Shown: positions 1 through 11,895 of the stretch, piece by piece | Layout: every line of letters begins with the position of its first letter | Numbering within the stretch: the first letter of the stretch is position 1 | Assembly: GCA_016869645.1 (NCBI GenBank) | Contig: VGDO01000048.1 | Span: 1 to 32,160 of the forward strand | Direction of reading: 5' to 3' | Source: Alphaproteobacteria bacterium | Lineage (GTDB): Bacteria > Pseudomonadota > Alphaproteobacteria > SHVW01 | Length of the DNA stretch: 32,160 nt | Position numbers and translations under genes: made by a program | The notes under the pieces: model-generated | The model's database searches: none | Told to the model about the DNA's origin: nothing | What the model saw: only the letters and a program-made list of their open reading frames with translations

Positions 1-122
1 GGCATGGTGCAGGGCCAAGCATTGGCGCGCGGGGGCCCTGCGCAACGGTCATACCGGGCTCGAAATGGGCCCAAGCCGACGTCAGCCGGGGGGCGAATCA
101 GCATGCGACGGACGGGCGGGCC

Positions 123-1583
123 ATGCAGCGCTGGCTGACCGGCGCCCTGCTGACCCTGGGCGCGCTGGCTTTGATCTGGCTCGCCGATCTCAATCCTGCC
201 CTGACCGGGATGCGGCACAACGTGCTGTCGGCCTGGCCCGGCGCCATCCAGCCCGCCAGTTCGACCGACCCCCATAAGCACGACCAGGCGACAGGCGAGA
301 CCCTGGCCAGCGAAATGGCCATCGATCCCGCCAGCGTCGACATGCCGCCGCACCTGGAGCTGCCCGACCTGATTGCCCTGATGGCGCAGGAAGACGCCGA
401 CGTCGAGCCGATCCAGCACGTCGTGCGTATTCCCAAGGGCGGCACACTCATGGAGGTGTTGACCGAGGCCGGCATCGACCGCAGCGAGGCGCACGAGGCG
501 ATCGTGGCACTCAAGCCGCTCTACGATCCGCGCAAGCTGCAGCCGGGCCAGGAGATCACCCTCACCTTCGGCCCGACGGCGCCTTCGCCCACCGGGGCGG
601 GACGTCCCGACGAGCGCGCCAACGAACGCGGCGACTTCGTCGGCCTGGCTCTCCAGGCAAGCGTCGAGCGCGACGTCATGGTCCTGCGCGACGACGTGGG
701 CCGTTTCCTGCCCCGCGAGATCGTCAAGCCGCTCTATAAGCAATTCGCCTACGCCAAGGGCACCATTCAGACCAGTCTCTATGATGCCGCGATCGCAGCC
801 GACGTGCCGCTGACCCTGCTCTCGGAGATGGTGCGCGCCTACAGCTACGATGTGGATTTCCAGCGCGAACTGCATCCGGGCGATCGCTTCGAGATCCTGT
901 TCGAGGCTTATGTCGACGAGAACGGGAACCGCCTGCGCTATGGCGACATGCTCTACGGCCTGCTGACGACCGCCGGCACGGAGCAGCGCCTCTATCGCTT
1001 CACGCCTCGCGGCGGCGTGCCGGAATTCTTCAACGACAAGGGCCACAGCGTGAGGAAGGCACTGCTGCGCACGCCGATTGACGGCGCGCGGCTGACCTCG
1101 GGCTACGGCAACCGCTTCCATCCGATTCTTGGCTACACGGTCAAGCATCGCGGCGTTGATTTCGGCGCGCCGACCGGCACGCCGATCATGGCCGCCGGCG
1201 ACGGCACGGTCGCGGAGCTCGGCTGGAAGGGCGGCTACGGGCAATACGTCCGCATACGCCACACCGCGGAATTCGCCACGGCATATGCCCATCTCAGTTC
1301 CTATGCGCGCGGGGTCAAATCCGGCGCGCGAGTCCGCCAGGGCCAGGTCATCGGCTATGTCGGCTCGACCGGCATGGCGACTGGCCCGCATCTGCACTAC
1401 GAGGTCCATCGCAATGGCGGACAAGTCAACCCGACCGGCGTCAAGTTTCCCTCCGGCCAGAAGCTGACCGACCGCGAGCTGCGTGAATTCGAGGCAGCCA
1501 AATCCCGTCTCGGCATCGAGGTCGCGCGCATCAACCGCATAGAGCAGCACGCCCAAGCGGAAATCGGCCGACCGGTGCGGTAG
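123..1583 (+). CDS. M23 family peptidoglycan DD-endopeptidase (MepM/Csd3-like)
   Basis: 486 aa. It is predicted to be a zinc metallo-endopeptidase that cuts peptide cross-links in peptidoglycan at the periplasmic face of the inner membrane. Residues about 5-22 form one hydrophobic segment (signal anchor or uncleaved signal). Residues about 98-150 resemble the OapA/LysM-like region (IPKGGTLMEVL, LQPGQEI) found in YebA/Csd3-type proteins. The LytM/M23 domain lies at about 320-440: GYGNRFHP, then HRGVD supplying H342 and D346, YAH with H390, and HLH with H423 and H425. All metal and catalytic positions of the family are therefore present, so an active enzyme is expected. The length is normal for this class. 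The ATG sits directly before the hydrophobic segment; only a weak G-rich stretch lies upstream. It is followed by a same-strand GST gene 158 bases later and is probably not strictly cotranscribed with it. Confidence 0.9.
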   Translation: MQRWLTGALLTLGALALIWLADLNPALTGMRHNVLSAWPGAIQPASSTDPHKHDQATGETLASEMAIDPASVDMPPHLELPDLIALMAQEDADVEPIQHVVRIPKGGTLMEVLTEAGIDRSEAHEAIVALKPLYDPRKLQPGQEITLTFGPTAPSPTGAGRPDERANERGDFVGLALQASVERDVMVLRDDVGRFLPREIVKPLYKQFAYAKGTIQTSLYDAAIAADVPLTLLSEMVRAYSYDVDFQRELHPGDRFEILFEAYVDENGNRLRYGDMLYGLLTTAGTEQRLYRFTPRGGVPEFFNDKGHSVRKALLRTPIDGARLTSGYGNRFHPILGYTVKHRGVDFGAPTGTPIMAAGDGTVAELGWKGGYGQYVRIRHTAEFATAYAHLSSYARGVKSGARVRQGQVIGYVGSTGMATGPHLHYEVHRNGGQVNPTGVKFPSGQKLTDRELREFEAAKSRLGIEVARINRIEQHAQAEIGRPVR

Positions 1584-1741
1584 CCGGCGCGACGCCGCGC
1601 CGCGCGAAGGTCCGATCGCTTGCGCAATCGACGTCGCCACAGCCGATCGACGCCGGCGACCACCAGCCAGCCCCTTGCGCCCGACGCTTGCCGCGGCGTG
1701 CTAGCATCATGGCACGCCTCGATAGAGACCGACGTCCCGCC

Positions 1742-2440
1742 ATGATCACGCTGGTGAAGTTTCCTTCCGCCTTCGGCCTCGCCGATCCCAGCCCCTTCGT
1801 CATGAAAGCGCAGATGTTGCTGAAGATGGCCGGGCTAGCTCATGACATTGAGGTCGCCAACAATCCACGCCGCGGCCCCAAGGGCAAGCTGCCGGCGATC
1901 CGAGACGACGGCGAATTGATCGGTGACTCCGAGATCATACGATGGCACATCGAGCGGAAATACGGCTTCGATTTCGATCGCGGTCTGTCTGAGGCCGAAC
2001 GCGCCGTCGCGCACGCCTTCGCGCGCATGATCGAGGAGCGCTTCTACTGGGTCATGGTCTATGCGCGCTGGATCGATCCCGCGGGCTGGCCGCTCGTCAG
2101 CAGCACCTTTTTCCGCGGCATGCCGCCCGGCGTGCGCTGGCTCGTGCCGATGATGATCCAGCGCATGGTGCGCCGGACGCTGCACGCGCAAGGCGTCGGT
2201 CGCCATTCGCCCGATGAGATCTATCGCATGGGTATCCTCGACATGCGCGCGATCGCCACCCAACTCGGCGCGAAGCCATGGTTCATGGGTGCTGAGCCGA
2301 CCGGGGTGGATTGCACGGTCTACCCGTTCATTGCCGGGACCGTGCAGCCGCCCTTCGACAATCCGGTAAAGGAGGAGGCGCTGAAGCACCCAAACGTCCT
2401 GGCCTACGCAGAGCGGGGCAAGGCACGGTTCTTTTCCTGA
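1742..2440 (+). CDS. Glutathione S-transferase family protein, metaxin/FAXC-like
   Basis: 232 aa from the ATG at 1742. A longer frame begins at a TTG 54 bases upstream, but MITLVKFPSAFG gives a normal beginning for the thioredoxin-like domain. That N-terminal domain covers about residues 1-80, with a LPAI segment and a GDSEIIRWHIE stretch like the glutathione-binding DSxxI motif of GSTs. The C-terminal helical domain (about 90-230) carries features of the Tom37/metaxin/failed-axon-connections branch: a WVMVYARW stretch and a late segment GAEPTGVDCTVYPFI. No classical catalytic Tyr, Ser or Cys is obvious near the N-terminus, so the substrate and even the enzymatic activity are uncertain. It is followed after 39 bases by a GyrI-like gene on the same strand, and the pair may be cotranscribed. 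Confidence 0.82.
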   Translation: MITLVKFPSAFGLADPSPFVMKAQMLLKMAGLAHDIEVANNPRRGPKGKLPAIRDDGELIGDSEIIRWHIERKYGFDFDRGLSEAERAVAHAFARMIEERFYWVMVYARWIDPAGWPLVSSTFFRGMPPGVRWLVPMMIQRMVRRTLHAQGVGRHSPDEIYRMGILDMRAIATQLGAKPWFMGAEPTGVDCTVYPFIAGTVQPPFDNPVKEEALKHPNVLAYAERGKARFFS

Positions 2441-2479
2441 CGCGTTCATAGGTGGCGGGCCCCGCCCGGAGACAACGCC

Positions 2480-2944
2480 ATGTGCATCCGCACCGAAGCG
2501 ATCGGCGAGATTCACGTCGCCGCCATGCGCCACGTCGGACCCTACGAGCGGATCGGCACCGCCTTCGAGAAGCTCGATCGATGGGCCCACGCCAGCAAGC
2601 TCATCCAATCGGTGCCTCGCCTGCTTGCGATCTATCACGACGACCCGGGGCGAATTCCGGCAGACAAGTTGCGGGCGGATGCCTGCGTTGAAGTGTCTTC
2701 GGACTTCAGAGGCGAGGGCGAGGTCGAGCCGGCGACCGTTCCGGCCGGCCGATACGCCGTGACTGAGCATCGCGGCAGCTATGATCTGCTCGGCGACGCC
2801 TGGTCCGAATTCAGGCATAGGCTCTCGGTGCGCGGCGATTTGCCGATCGACGATCGCCCCTGTTTCGAACGCTACCTGAACACGCCGCGCAACGCGGCGC
2901 CTGCCGATCTCGTGACCAAGCTCTGTTTGCCGCTCAAGAGCTGA
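2480..2944 (+). CDS. GyrI-like small-molecule-binding domain protein
   Basis: 154 aa with a single GyrI-like (AraC effector-binding-type) domain. The diagnostic pattern is an early VAAMRHVGPYERIGTAFEKL segment, a central YHDDPG, and near the end VPAGRYAVTEHRGSYDLL. Standalone proteins of this fold bind hydrophobic or cationic small molecules; some act on gyrase and some hydrolyse adducts. There is no DNA-binding domain here, so this is not a regulator of the SoxR/Rob kind. GGAG lies eight bases before the ATG and supports the start. It converges with clpB, leaving only 15 bases between the two stop codons. The ligand cannot be told from the sequence. Confidence 0.8.
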   Translation: MCIRTEAIGEIHVAAMRHVGPYERIGTAFEKLDRWAHASKLIQSVPRLLAIYHDDPGRIPADKLRADACVEVSSDFRGEGEVEPATVPAGRYAVTEHRGSYDLLGDAWSEFRHRLSVRGDLPIDDRPCFERYLNTPRNAAPADLVTKLCLPLKS

Positions 2945-2959
2945 AACGCGTTCGGATCG

Positions 2960-5554
<2,595 letters not shown>

Positions 5555-5665
5555 CAGATCCCTCTCCGCGCCTTCGGGCCCTTCCATTGAGCTTGCCGCG
5601 GGCAGGTCCCGGCCGCCTTGATCTGGCGCAAGACGCTACGATGCGCCTCTTGTTCCCGCTGGTCC

Positions 5666-5695
5666 ATATGGTGTTGCCACCCGGCAACACAAGGG
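5666..5695 (-). promoter_or_regulatory. Putative RpoH (sigma-32) promoter of clpB
   Basis: Read on the minus strand, CCCTTGTG (-35 side, 5695-5688) is followed by CACCATAT (-10 side, 5673-5666). The spacing between CTTGTGT and CACCATAT is 13 bases. The known sigma-32 consensus is CTTGAAA, 13-15 bases, CCCCATNT, so the -10 box matches at seven of eight positions and the -35 core CTTG is intact. Transcription would begin near 5658, leaving a leader of about 105 bases before clpB. No CIRCE element was seen. Confidence 0.6.
5671..5690. repeat. Perfect inverted repeat inside the clpB promoter
   Basis: GTGTTGCC and GGCAACAC are perfect 8-base arms separated by ACCC. The repeat occupies nearly all of the spacer between the proposed -35 and -10 boxes of clpB, the usual position for a repressor operator. 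No known operator was recognised. It could also be a chance GC-rich palindrome. Confidence 0.5.
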
Positions 5696-5807
5696 TCGGC
5701 AAAGCATGGGCGACATCCGCCATCCGCGCTGCGGAGCGCGCCGCGCCCCCCCGACGGAGCGGAGTCATTTGACAGCCCTCCGATCCCGCGCCTAGCTTGC
5801 GTCCTCC

Positions 5808-6572
5808 ATGCAGACTCCAGCCATTTCGCGGATCTTTCGCTACCCGGTCAAAGGCCTCAGCCCCGAGCAACTCGAGCAAGTCGAGCTGAGCCCAGGACAG
5901 GCCCTGCCCGAGGATCGTCGCTTCGCCATTGCGCACGGCTCGACGCGCTTCGATGCGGCGCAGCCCGAGTGGCTGCCGAAGCGCAACTTCCTTCAGCTCA
6001 TGGAGAACGAGCGCCTGGCCGCGCTCGAATGCCGGTTCGATGCCAGCACCGGCTTCCTGACCATCAAACGCCAGGGTCGGCAAGTGGCGCGCGCCAACGC
6101 CACCGACGCCATGGGACGCACCATTCTCGAGCAATTCTTCGCGGCCTACATGGGGACGGAGGTGCGCGGCCAGCCCAAGCTGATCGACGGCGCTCAGCTC
6201 AGCTTCGGTGACAATGGCGCGCCCGTCGTGTCGCTGATAAATCTGGCCTCGATCGGCGACCTGGAGCGCGTCGTCGGCAGCCCGGTCGACCCATTGCGTT
6301 TTCGCGCCAATGTCTATTTCCAGGGTGCGGAGCCATGGATCGAGCGCTCCTGGGAAGAGCGCGAGGTGTCGATTGGGTTTGCCCGGCTCAAGATCGTGGC
6401 GCCGATCGGCCGGTGCGCGGCAACCAACGTCGATCCGGTGAGCGCGCAACGCGACCTCAACATTCCGAAGGCGCTCGAGCGCGGCTTCGGCCACAGCTGC
6501 CTGGGCGTCTACGCAGAGGTCGTCGAGGGCGGCATGATTGCGGCCGGCGACGCGATCACTCTCGCGAAGTAG
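5808..6572 (+). CDS. MOSC domain-containing protein (YcbX-like)
   Basis: 254 aa. An N-terminal MOSC beta-barrel (about 1-110, starting ISRIFRYPVKGLSPEQL) is followed by a MOSC domain (about 120-250). The MOSC signature GRCAATNVDP supplies the conserved Cys expected to bind a molybdenum cofactor or accept sulfur. Near the end, FGHSCLGVYAEV and GDAI are typical of the fold. Relatives include YcbX and the molybdoenzymes that reduce N-hydroxylated compounds; the substrate here is unknown. The gene is single, divergent from clpB and convergent with the DUF4167 gene. No clear ribosome site precedes the ATG, but MQTPAISRIFRYPVKG is a normal family start. Confidence 0.88.
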   Translation: MQTPAISRIFRYPVKGLSPEQLEQVELSPGQALPEDRRFAIAHGSTRFDAAQPEWLPKRNFLQLMENERLAALECRFDASTGFLTIKRQGRQVARANATDAMGRTILEQFFAAYMGTEVRGQPKLIDGAQLSFGDNGAPVVSLINLASIGDLERVVGSPVDPLRFRANVYFQGAEPWIERSWEEREVSIGFARLKIVAPIGRCAATNVDPVSAQRDLNIPKALERGFGHSCLGVYAEVVEGGMIAAGDAITLAK

Positions 6573-6624
6573 ATCGTATCGACCACGCGAGTCGGCGCGT
6601 CCAGACGATGGCCAGACAAGAGCT

Positions 6625-6644
6625 GGCCGGTCAGGCGGCCGGCC
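6625..6644. terminator. Possible bidirectional terminator hairpin
   Basis: GGCCGG (6625-6630) pairs with CCGGCC (6639-6644) across an eight-base loop, midway between the convergent MOSC and DUF4167 stop codons. There is no proper T-tract, although the minus-strand sequence just beyond the stem has a short T-containing stretch (CTCTTGTCT). This is a weak call based mainly on position. Confidence 0.3.
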
Positions 6645-6669
6645 GTGGCAGCAGGCCTTGGTGGCAGGC

Positions 6670-7095
6670 TCAGGCTACTGGCGGCGGGACAGGCGGCTGC
6701 TCGCCCTCGGGATCGGCTTCCTGCTCGTCCATGCCGAAACCCGCGCCGCCCAGATGCGGCGGCCGGTGCGCCTGGCCATTGCCTTGGCCGGGCTGCCCCT
6801 CGGGCTGATTCATGTTGATGATGCGGAAATAATGCTCCGCGTGTTGCAAATAATTCTCGGCCGCGATTCGGTCGCCGGCGGCAGCGGCGTCGCGCGCGAG
6901 CTGCAGGTATTTCTCGTAGACCTGATAGGCATTGCCGCGAATGCGGACTTCGGGGCCGTTGCTATCGAAGGTCTGCAGTCGAAGCGGCAGGTGGGACTTG
7001 CGTCCGTGGCCGCCGTGGCCGCCGTGGCCACCATGTCCGTGGCCGCCGCCATTGCCGCGGCCGCGCATTCGCTTGGGATGAGGACCTGGTCTCAT
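6670..7095 (-). CDS. DUF4167 domain-containing protein with Gly-His tract
   Basis: 141 aa. The conserved core at about residues 40-90 (QTFDSNGPEVRIRG, YEKYLQLARDA, AENYLQHAEHYFRIIN) is the DUF4167 signature, almost confined to Alphaproteobacteria. The family is often thought to bind RNA because of its basic N-terminus, but its function is unproven. Here the N-terminus begins with a short basic stretch (MRPGPHPKRMRGRG) and continues with a Gly-His repeat of GGH units at about 16-31, in place of the Arg/Asn/Gly-rich tail I would expect. The C-terminus is Gly/Pro/Gln-rich and probably disordered. The protein is somewhat short for the family. The gene lies 256 bases downstream of prmC on the same strand, a common alphaproteobacterial neighbourhood. 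No clear ribosome site was seen. Confidence 0.85.
   Translation of the reverse strand: MRPGPHPKRMRGRGNGGGHGHGGHGGHGGHGRKSHLPLRLQTFDSNGPEVRIRGNAYQVYEKYLQLARDAAAAGDRIAAENYLQHAEHYFRIINMNQPEGQPGQGNGQAHRPPHLGGAGFGMDEQEADPEGEQPPVPPPVA
7003..7050 (-). repeat. Short in-frame tandem repeat coding for Gly-His
   Basis: Imperfect nine-base units of the type GGCGGCCAC (minus strand) are repeated several times and encode the GGHGHGGHGGHGGHG tract of the DUF4167 protein. Such arrays can change length by slippage in whole nine-base steps without breaking the frame. Confidence 0.75.
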
Positions 7096-7351
7096 GGTCT
7101 TGGCTATCGCTGGTTATGGTCAACGGTTGATCAATGGTGACTTGCTGACAGCCCACGCGGCCCTTCACCGCGGTGCTTGGCGTCCATCGTCTATCAGCGG
7201 GTTTTGTTCATGCCCTCAGCGGGCTATCCCCCCGGGGGATGTGGAGCCTCTGGGCTCGCCACCACGAGGAAAAGCTAATCGGGAAATTGCCACATTCCAA
7301 GTGTTTTTTTCGCCTGACCGGCATGCTGCCACCACACACGCCCGGCGGGCG
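7096..7351. other. Intergenic region upstream of DUF4167 with two palindromes
   Basis: 256 bases between prmC and the DUF4167 gene. It contains ATCCCCC-C-GGGGGAT (7226-7240), two perfect 7-base arms around one base, and CACCGCGGTG (7166-7175), a perfect 10-base palindrome. I could not identify a convincing -35/-10 pair or a coding frame here. It probably holds the DUF4167 promoter and regulatory sites. Confidence 0.4.
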
Positions 7352-7352
7352 T
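7338..7352 (-). terminator. Hairpin at the end of prmC, possible operon terminator
   Basis: On the minus strand, ACGCCC and GGGCGT form six-base arms around GCC, beginning at the last base of the prmC stop codon. A U-tract is lacking (GTGTGG follows), so it may be Rho-assisted or only protect the 3' end. Confidence 0.3.
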
Positions 7353-8211
7353 CACCGGCGCAGAATGATGCATCGTCGGCGGCCGCCCAGATCGTCGCGG
7401 ACCCCGACGACCTGCAGACCAGCAGCCGCCATGAGGCGCCCGACGACCTCCGCCTGCCCGTCGCCAAACTCGAGCACCGCGTGCCCGTCCGGCGCCAGAA
7501 TGGACGCCAGCTCCGGCCCGATCGCGCGATAAGCGTCGAGGCCGTCCGCGCCTGCAGCCAGGGCCCGGCGCGGTTCATGGCGGCTGACCTCGGGTTCGAG
7601 CGCCGCGAAGTCGGGCTCGGCCACATAGGGGGGATTGGCGACCACGAGGTCGAACCGACCGGCGATCCCGCGCGTCCAATCCGTGCATGCGAAGCGCGCG
7701 CGCGCCGCCTGGCCTAGTCTGGCGGCGTTGGCAGCGGCGACCCCGAGAGCGCCAGGGGCGATGTCGATGCCGAGCCCCCATGCTTGCGGCAACTCGTTGA
7801 GCAGCGCGAGCAGCAGGCAGCCGCTCCCGGTTCCCAGGTCGAGCAGCGCGAGCGGCGCGTGCCTTTCCGACACCAGCGACAATGCCGTCTCGACCACGGT
7901 TTCGCTATCGGGCCGCGGATCGAGCGTGTCTCGGCCGATCAGGATATCCAGGCTCCAGAACTCGCGGCGGCCGCGAATGCGCGACACCGGTTCGCGCGCG
8001 ATGCGCCGCGCCAGCATGGCATCGAACGATGTCAGCACCTCGACCGTGAGGCATCGATCCGGCAAGGCGGCCACCGCACCGGCATCGCAGCCGGCCGCAT
8101 GACCAAGCAGTACGCGCGCATCGAGCCGGGGACTGGCGATGCCGGCTGCCGCAAGGCGCGCTTGAGCGGCGGCAAGCGTCTGCTCGGCTGCGCGCGCGCG
8201 GCGCTCGGCAA

Positions 8212-8215
<4 letters not shown>
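7352..8215 (-). CDS. prmC: Peptide chain release factor N5-glutamine methyltransferase
   Basis: 287 aa. It methylates the glutamine of the GGQ motif in release factors 1 and 2, which speeds peptide release. The N-terminal helical domain (about 1-95) recognises the release factor. The class I SAM-dependent domain follows, with LLDLGTGSG at about 124-132 and the catalytic NPPY at 194-197. The length is normal. The ATG overlaps the stop codon of prfA as ATGA (8215-8212), so translation is probably coupled to that of its own substrate. It is the last gene of the rodZ-ispG-hisS-hemA-prfA-prmC group. Confidence 0.97.
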
Positions 8216-9284
<1,069 letters not shown>

Positions 9285-9288
<4 letters not shown>

Positions 9289-10625
9289 GGCTTGACGGCT
9301 CCCTTGCGATCGGGGGGCGAGATGCCGGCGGCGTCGCCGGACTGATCGGGCGAAGGTTCTAGCCGGAACAGGCGACGGAGCAAAGCCTCGGCATACTCGG
9401 CGCTCGCGGGCGGATTCTCGGCAGCCAGCGTCTTGAGCCCTTCCGACGGATCATGCAGCAGACGGTTGATCAGCCGCTCCGTGGCGCGGGCGACATCGGC
9501 ATCTCCCGCCGACAAGACTTCCCGACGCAGTTCCTCGAAGCGGGCGCGCAACGCGACCAGGGCGGGCACGGTGCGCCGCTCGGCCAGATCGCGTTGGAAT
9601 GCCGCGAGCTCGGCATCGACGATGGCCCATGCCGGGCCGGTCGCGGCCGCTCGCGTCTGCCGGCCCTCCAAGGCCAGGCGCTCCAGATCGTTCAGATCGT
9701 AGACGAAGGCCTCGTCCAGCCGGCCAACCGCGGGTTCGACGTCGCCGGGCATGCTCGCGTCAATGACGAAGATCGGCCGCCGCCGGCGCTGGCGCAGCAC
9801 CGCTTCGACCATTTCGCCCGTGACGACGTGGCGACCATCACCGAAGGCCGACACGATGACATCCGCGTCGACCAGCGTCTGCGCCAAGGTGGCCGTGGTC
9901 GCGAAGTGGCATTTCAGGCGCGCCGCCTGTGCCGCTCCGCGGCGCTCGGTGCGCGCAACCACGGTCAGCCGGCCCAGGCCGGCCGACACCAGCTGTTCGG
10001 CAAGGAGCTCGCCCATGTCCTCGCCGCCGAGCAGGACGCCGCCGCAATTCGCGAGATTGCCATGGACGTCGCGCGCGAGCCGGACCGCGACGGCAGCCAT
10101 CGACACGGGCCGCTCGGCAAGCGTCGTCTCGTTGCGCACGCGCTTGGCCGCGCCATAGGCGGCTTGCAGCAGCGTTTCGAGCTCGGGCCCGACATGACCT
10201 GCGTCGCGCGCCAGACGATGGCTGGCACGCAATTGACCGAGCACCTGCGGCTCGCCGATCGTACGGCTGTCGAGCGACGCCGCGACCGCGAAAATGTGGC
10301 GCAGCGCCTCCGCGCCCGTCAGCCGATACGTCATGCCGCCGATCTCGTCCGCCGGCAGCTGCGCACCTCGGCCGACCGCGGCGGCGAAGGTAGCTGCAGT
10401 ATCCGTGATGCCGAGCGTCGAAACCGCGTGCATTTCGACCCGGTCGCAAGTCGAGAGGATGAGCGCCTGCTCGATGCCAGCCCCCGCCATGTCCGCAAGC
10501 ACCGATGGAACAGCAACGTCTTCGACGTAGAGTCGCTCGCGCAACGGGGCCGGGCAGGTTCGGTGACCGAAGCCGACCACCACGAGCCGCCCCAAGCCCC
10601 CGCCGGCGAGCCCCGCGCCCGCCAT
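9285..10625 (-). CDS. hemA: Glutamyl-tRNA reductase (C5 pathway of tetrapyrrole synthesis)
   Basis: 446 aa. Glutamyl-tRNA reductase converts Glu-tRNA(Glu) and NADPH to glutamate-1-semialdehyde, the first committed step of the C5 route to 5-aminolevulinate. The N-terminal catalytic domain has the active-site Cys in STCDRVE and the conserved His in the [12 protein letters not shown] segment, followed by GEPQVLGQ. The NADPH-binding domain follows, with [10 protein letters not shown] where many family members have GAGETG/GAGE. The [11 protein letters not shown] segment and the C-terminal helical dimerisation domain (to about 420) complete the family architecture. The length is normal. Some normally constant residues differ: the early NHKTAP segment reads GHRTCP. 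It starts 7 bases after hisS and overlaps prfA by 4 bases. Most Alphaproteobacteria make ALA by ALA synthase, so this enzyme is notable here. Confidence 0.88.
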
Positions 10626-10632
10626 GGCCAGG

Positions 10633-11877
10633 CTACTTGAACCGCGCGAGGCGCCCGGTCAGCTCGGACAGGGGCACGTCTGTCTGTTCGCCCGTGTCGA
10701 GATCGCGCACCGTCGCGGCGTTGCGCTGTAGCTCGTCGTCGCCGATCAGCACGGCGGCGCGCGCATTGAGCTTGTTGGCACGCTTCATCCGCTTGCCAGT
10801 GTTGCCGCCGTAGCCGTGCTCGACCCGATAACCGGCCTGGCGCAACTCGTGCGCCAGCGTGATCGCCCGCACATCGGCAGCCTCGCCAATCGGAACCAGC
10901 GCGATCGGCCGCATTGCGCGGGGCGCTTCCGACAGCATCATCGCGAGACGTTCGATGCCGGCGGCCCAACCGATGCCGGCCGTCTCCGGCCCGCCCATCA
11001 GCTTGATGAGCCCGTCATAGCGACCGCCACCCAGCACAGTGCCCTGCGCACCCAGGGCCGTCGTCGTGAACTCGAAGCAGGTGTGACAATAGTAGTCGAG
11101 CCCGCGCACCAGGCGCGGGTTGATCGTGTACTTGATGCCGAGCCGGTCGAGACCGTCGCGGACCGCCAGAAAGAACCTCCGGCTCGCGTCGTTCAGATAG
11201 TCGGAATAGACCGGTGCGTTGGCAACGATGCGCCGGTCACCCTCGTCCTTCGAGTCGAGGATACGCATGGGATTGCGCTCGAGCCGGTCCAAGCTGTCTT
11301 TGGAAAGCTTGTCCTTGTGCTGGCTCAGATAGTCGACCAGCACGCCGCGATAGGCGCGGCGGCTTTCGCTGTCGCCGAGCGTGTTGAGCTCAAGCGTCAC
11401 GTCGGCGCCGATGCCGAGGCCATCGATGATGTCCCGCCCGATGGCGATGACTTCGATGTCGGCTTGCGGCCCGGCTACACCCAGGATCTCGACGTCGATC
11501 TGATGGAACTGCCGCAAGCGTCCCTTCTGCGGCCGCTCATAGCGGAACATGGGGCCGTGATAGAAATACTTCAGTGGCAGATTCTGGTGGAGACCGTTCG
11601 AGATGAAGGCGCGCACGATGCCGGCCGTCGCCTCCGGACGCAGTGTAACGCGCTCGCCGCCGCGGTCCTCGAAGGTGTACATCTCCTTGCTGACGATGTC
11701 GGATGTCTCTCCGATGCTGCGCGCGAATACCTCGGTGAATTCGAAGATCGGCGTCACCATCTCCTCGAATCCGTAACGCTCGGCGAAATCCCGCGCGATC
11801 TCCACGACCCGCCGGTGCCGGCGGTTGTCGTCGGGCAACAGATCGTGCGTGCCGCGAACCGGCTGCAACGCAGGCAC
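10633..11877 (-). CDS. hisS: Histidine-tRNA ligase
   Basis: 414 aa class II aminoacyl-tRNA synthetase that charges tRNA(His). The N-terminus has LQPVRGTHDLLP. Class II motif 2 is FRYERPQKGRLRQFHQ, and the histidine-A signature is LVRGLDYY. Motif 3 lies near the GIGWAAGIERLAM stretch. The C-terminal anticodon-binding domain covers about 325-414. The start is GTG at 11877, chosen because AAGGAG lies about ten bases upstream and MPALQPVRGTHD is the family start. It follows ispG by 18 bases and precedes hemA by 7 bases, so it is part of the same operon. Confidence 0.97.
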   Translation of the reverse strand: MPALQPVRGTHDLLPDDNRRHRRVVEIARDFAERYGFEEMVTPIFEFTEVFARSIGETSDIVSKEMYTFEDRGGERVTLRPEATAGIVRAFISNGLHQNLPLKYFYHGPMFRYERPQKGRLRQFHQIDVEILGVAGPQADIEVIAIGRDIIDGLGIGADVTLELNTLGDSESRRAYRGVLVDYLSQHKDKLSKDSLDRLERNPMRILDSKDEGDRRIVANAPVYSDYLNDASRRFFLAVRDGLDRLGIKYTINPRLVRGLDYYCHTCFEFTTTALGAQGTVLGGGRYDGLIKLMGGPETAGIGWAAGIERLAMMLSEAPRAMRPIALVPIGEAADVRAITLAHELRQAGYRVEHGYGGNTGKRMKRANKLNARAAVLIGDDELQRNAATVRDLDTGEQTDVPLSELTGRLARFK

Positions 11878-11895
11878 TTGGGCTTCTCCTTGCGG

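Noticed and set aside
1..122. Inverted repeat CAGGGCC/GGCCCTG (10-16 and 34-40) at the left edge
   Set aside because: The loop is 17 bases, no T-tract follows, and the neighbouring gene lies outside the window, so no role can be assigned.
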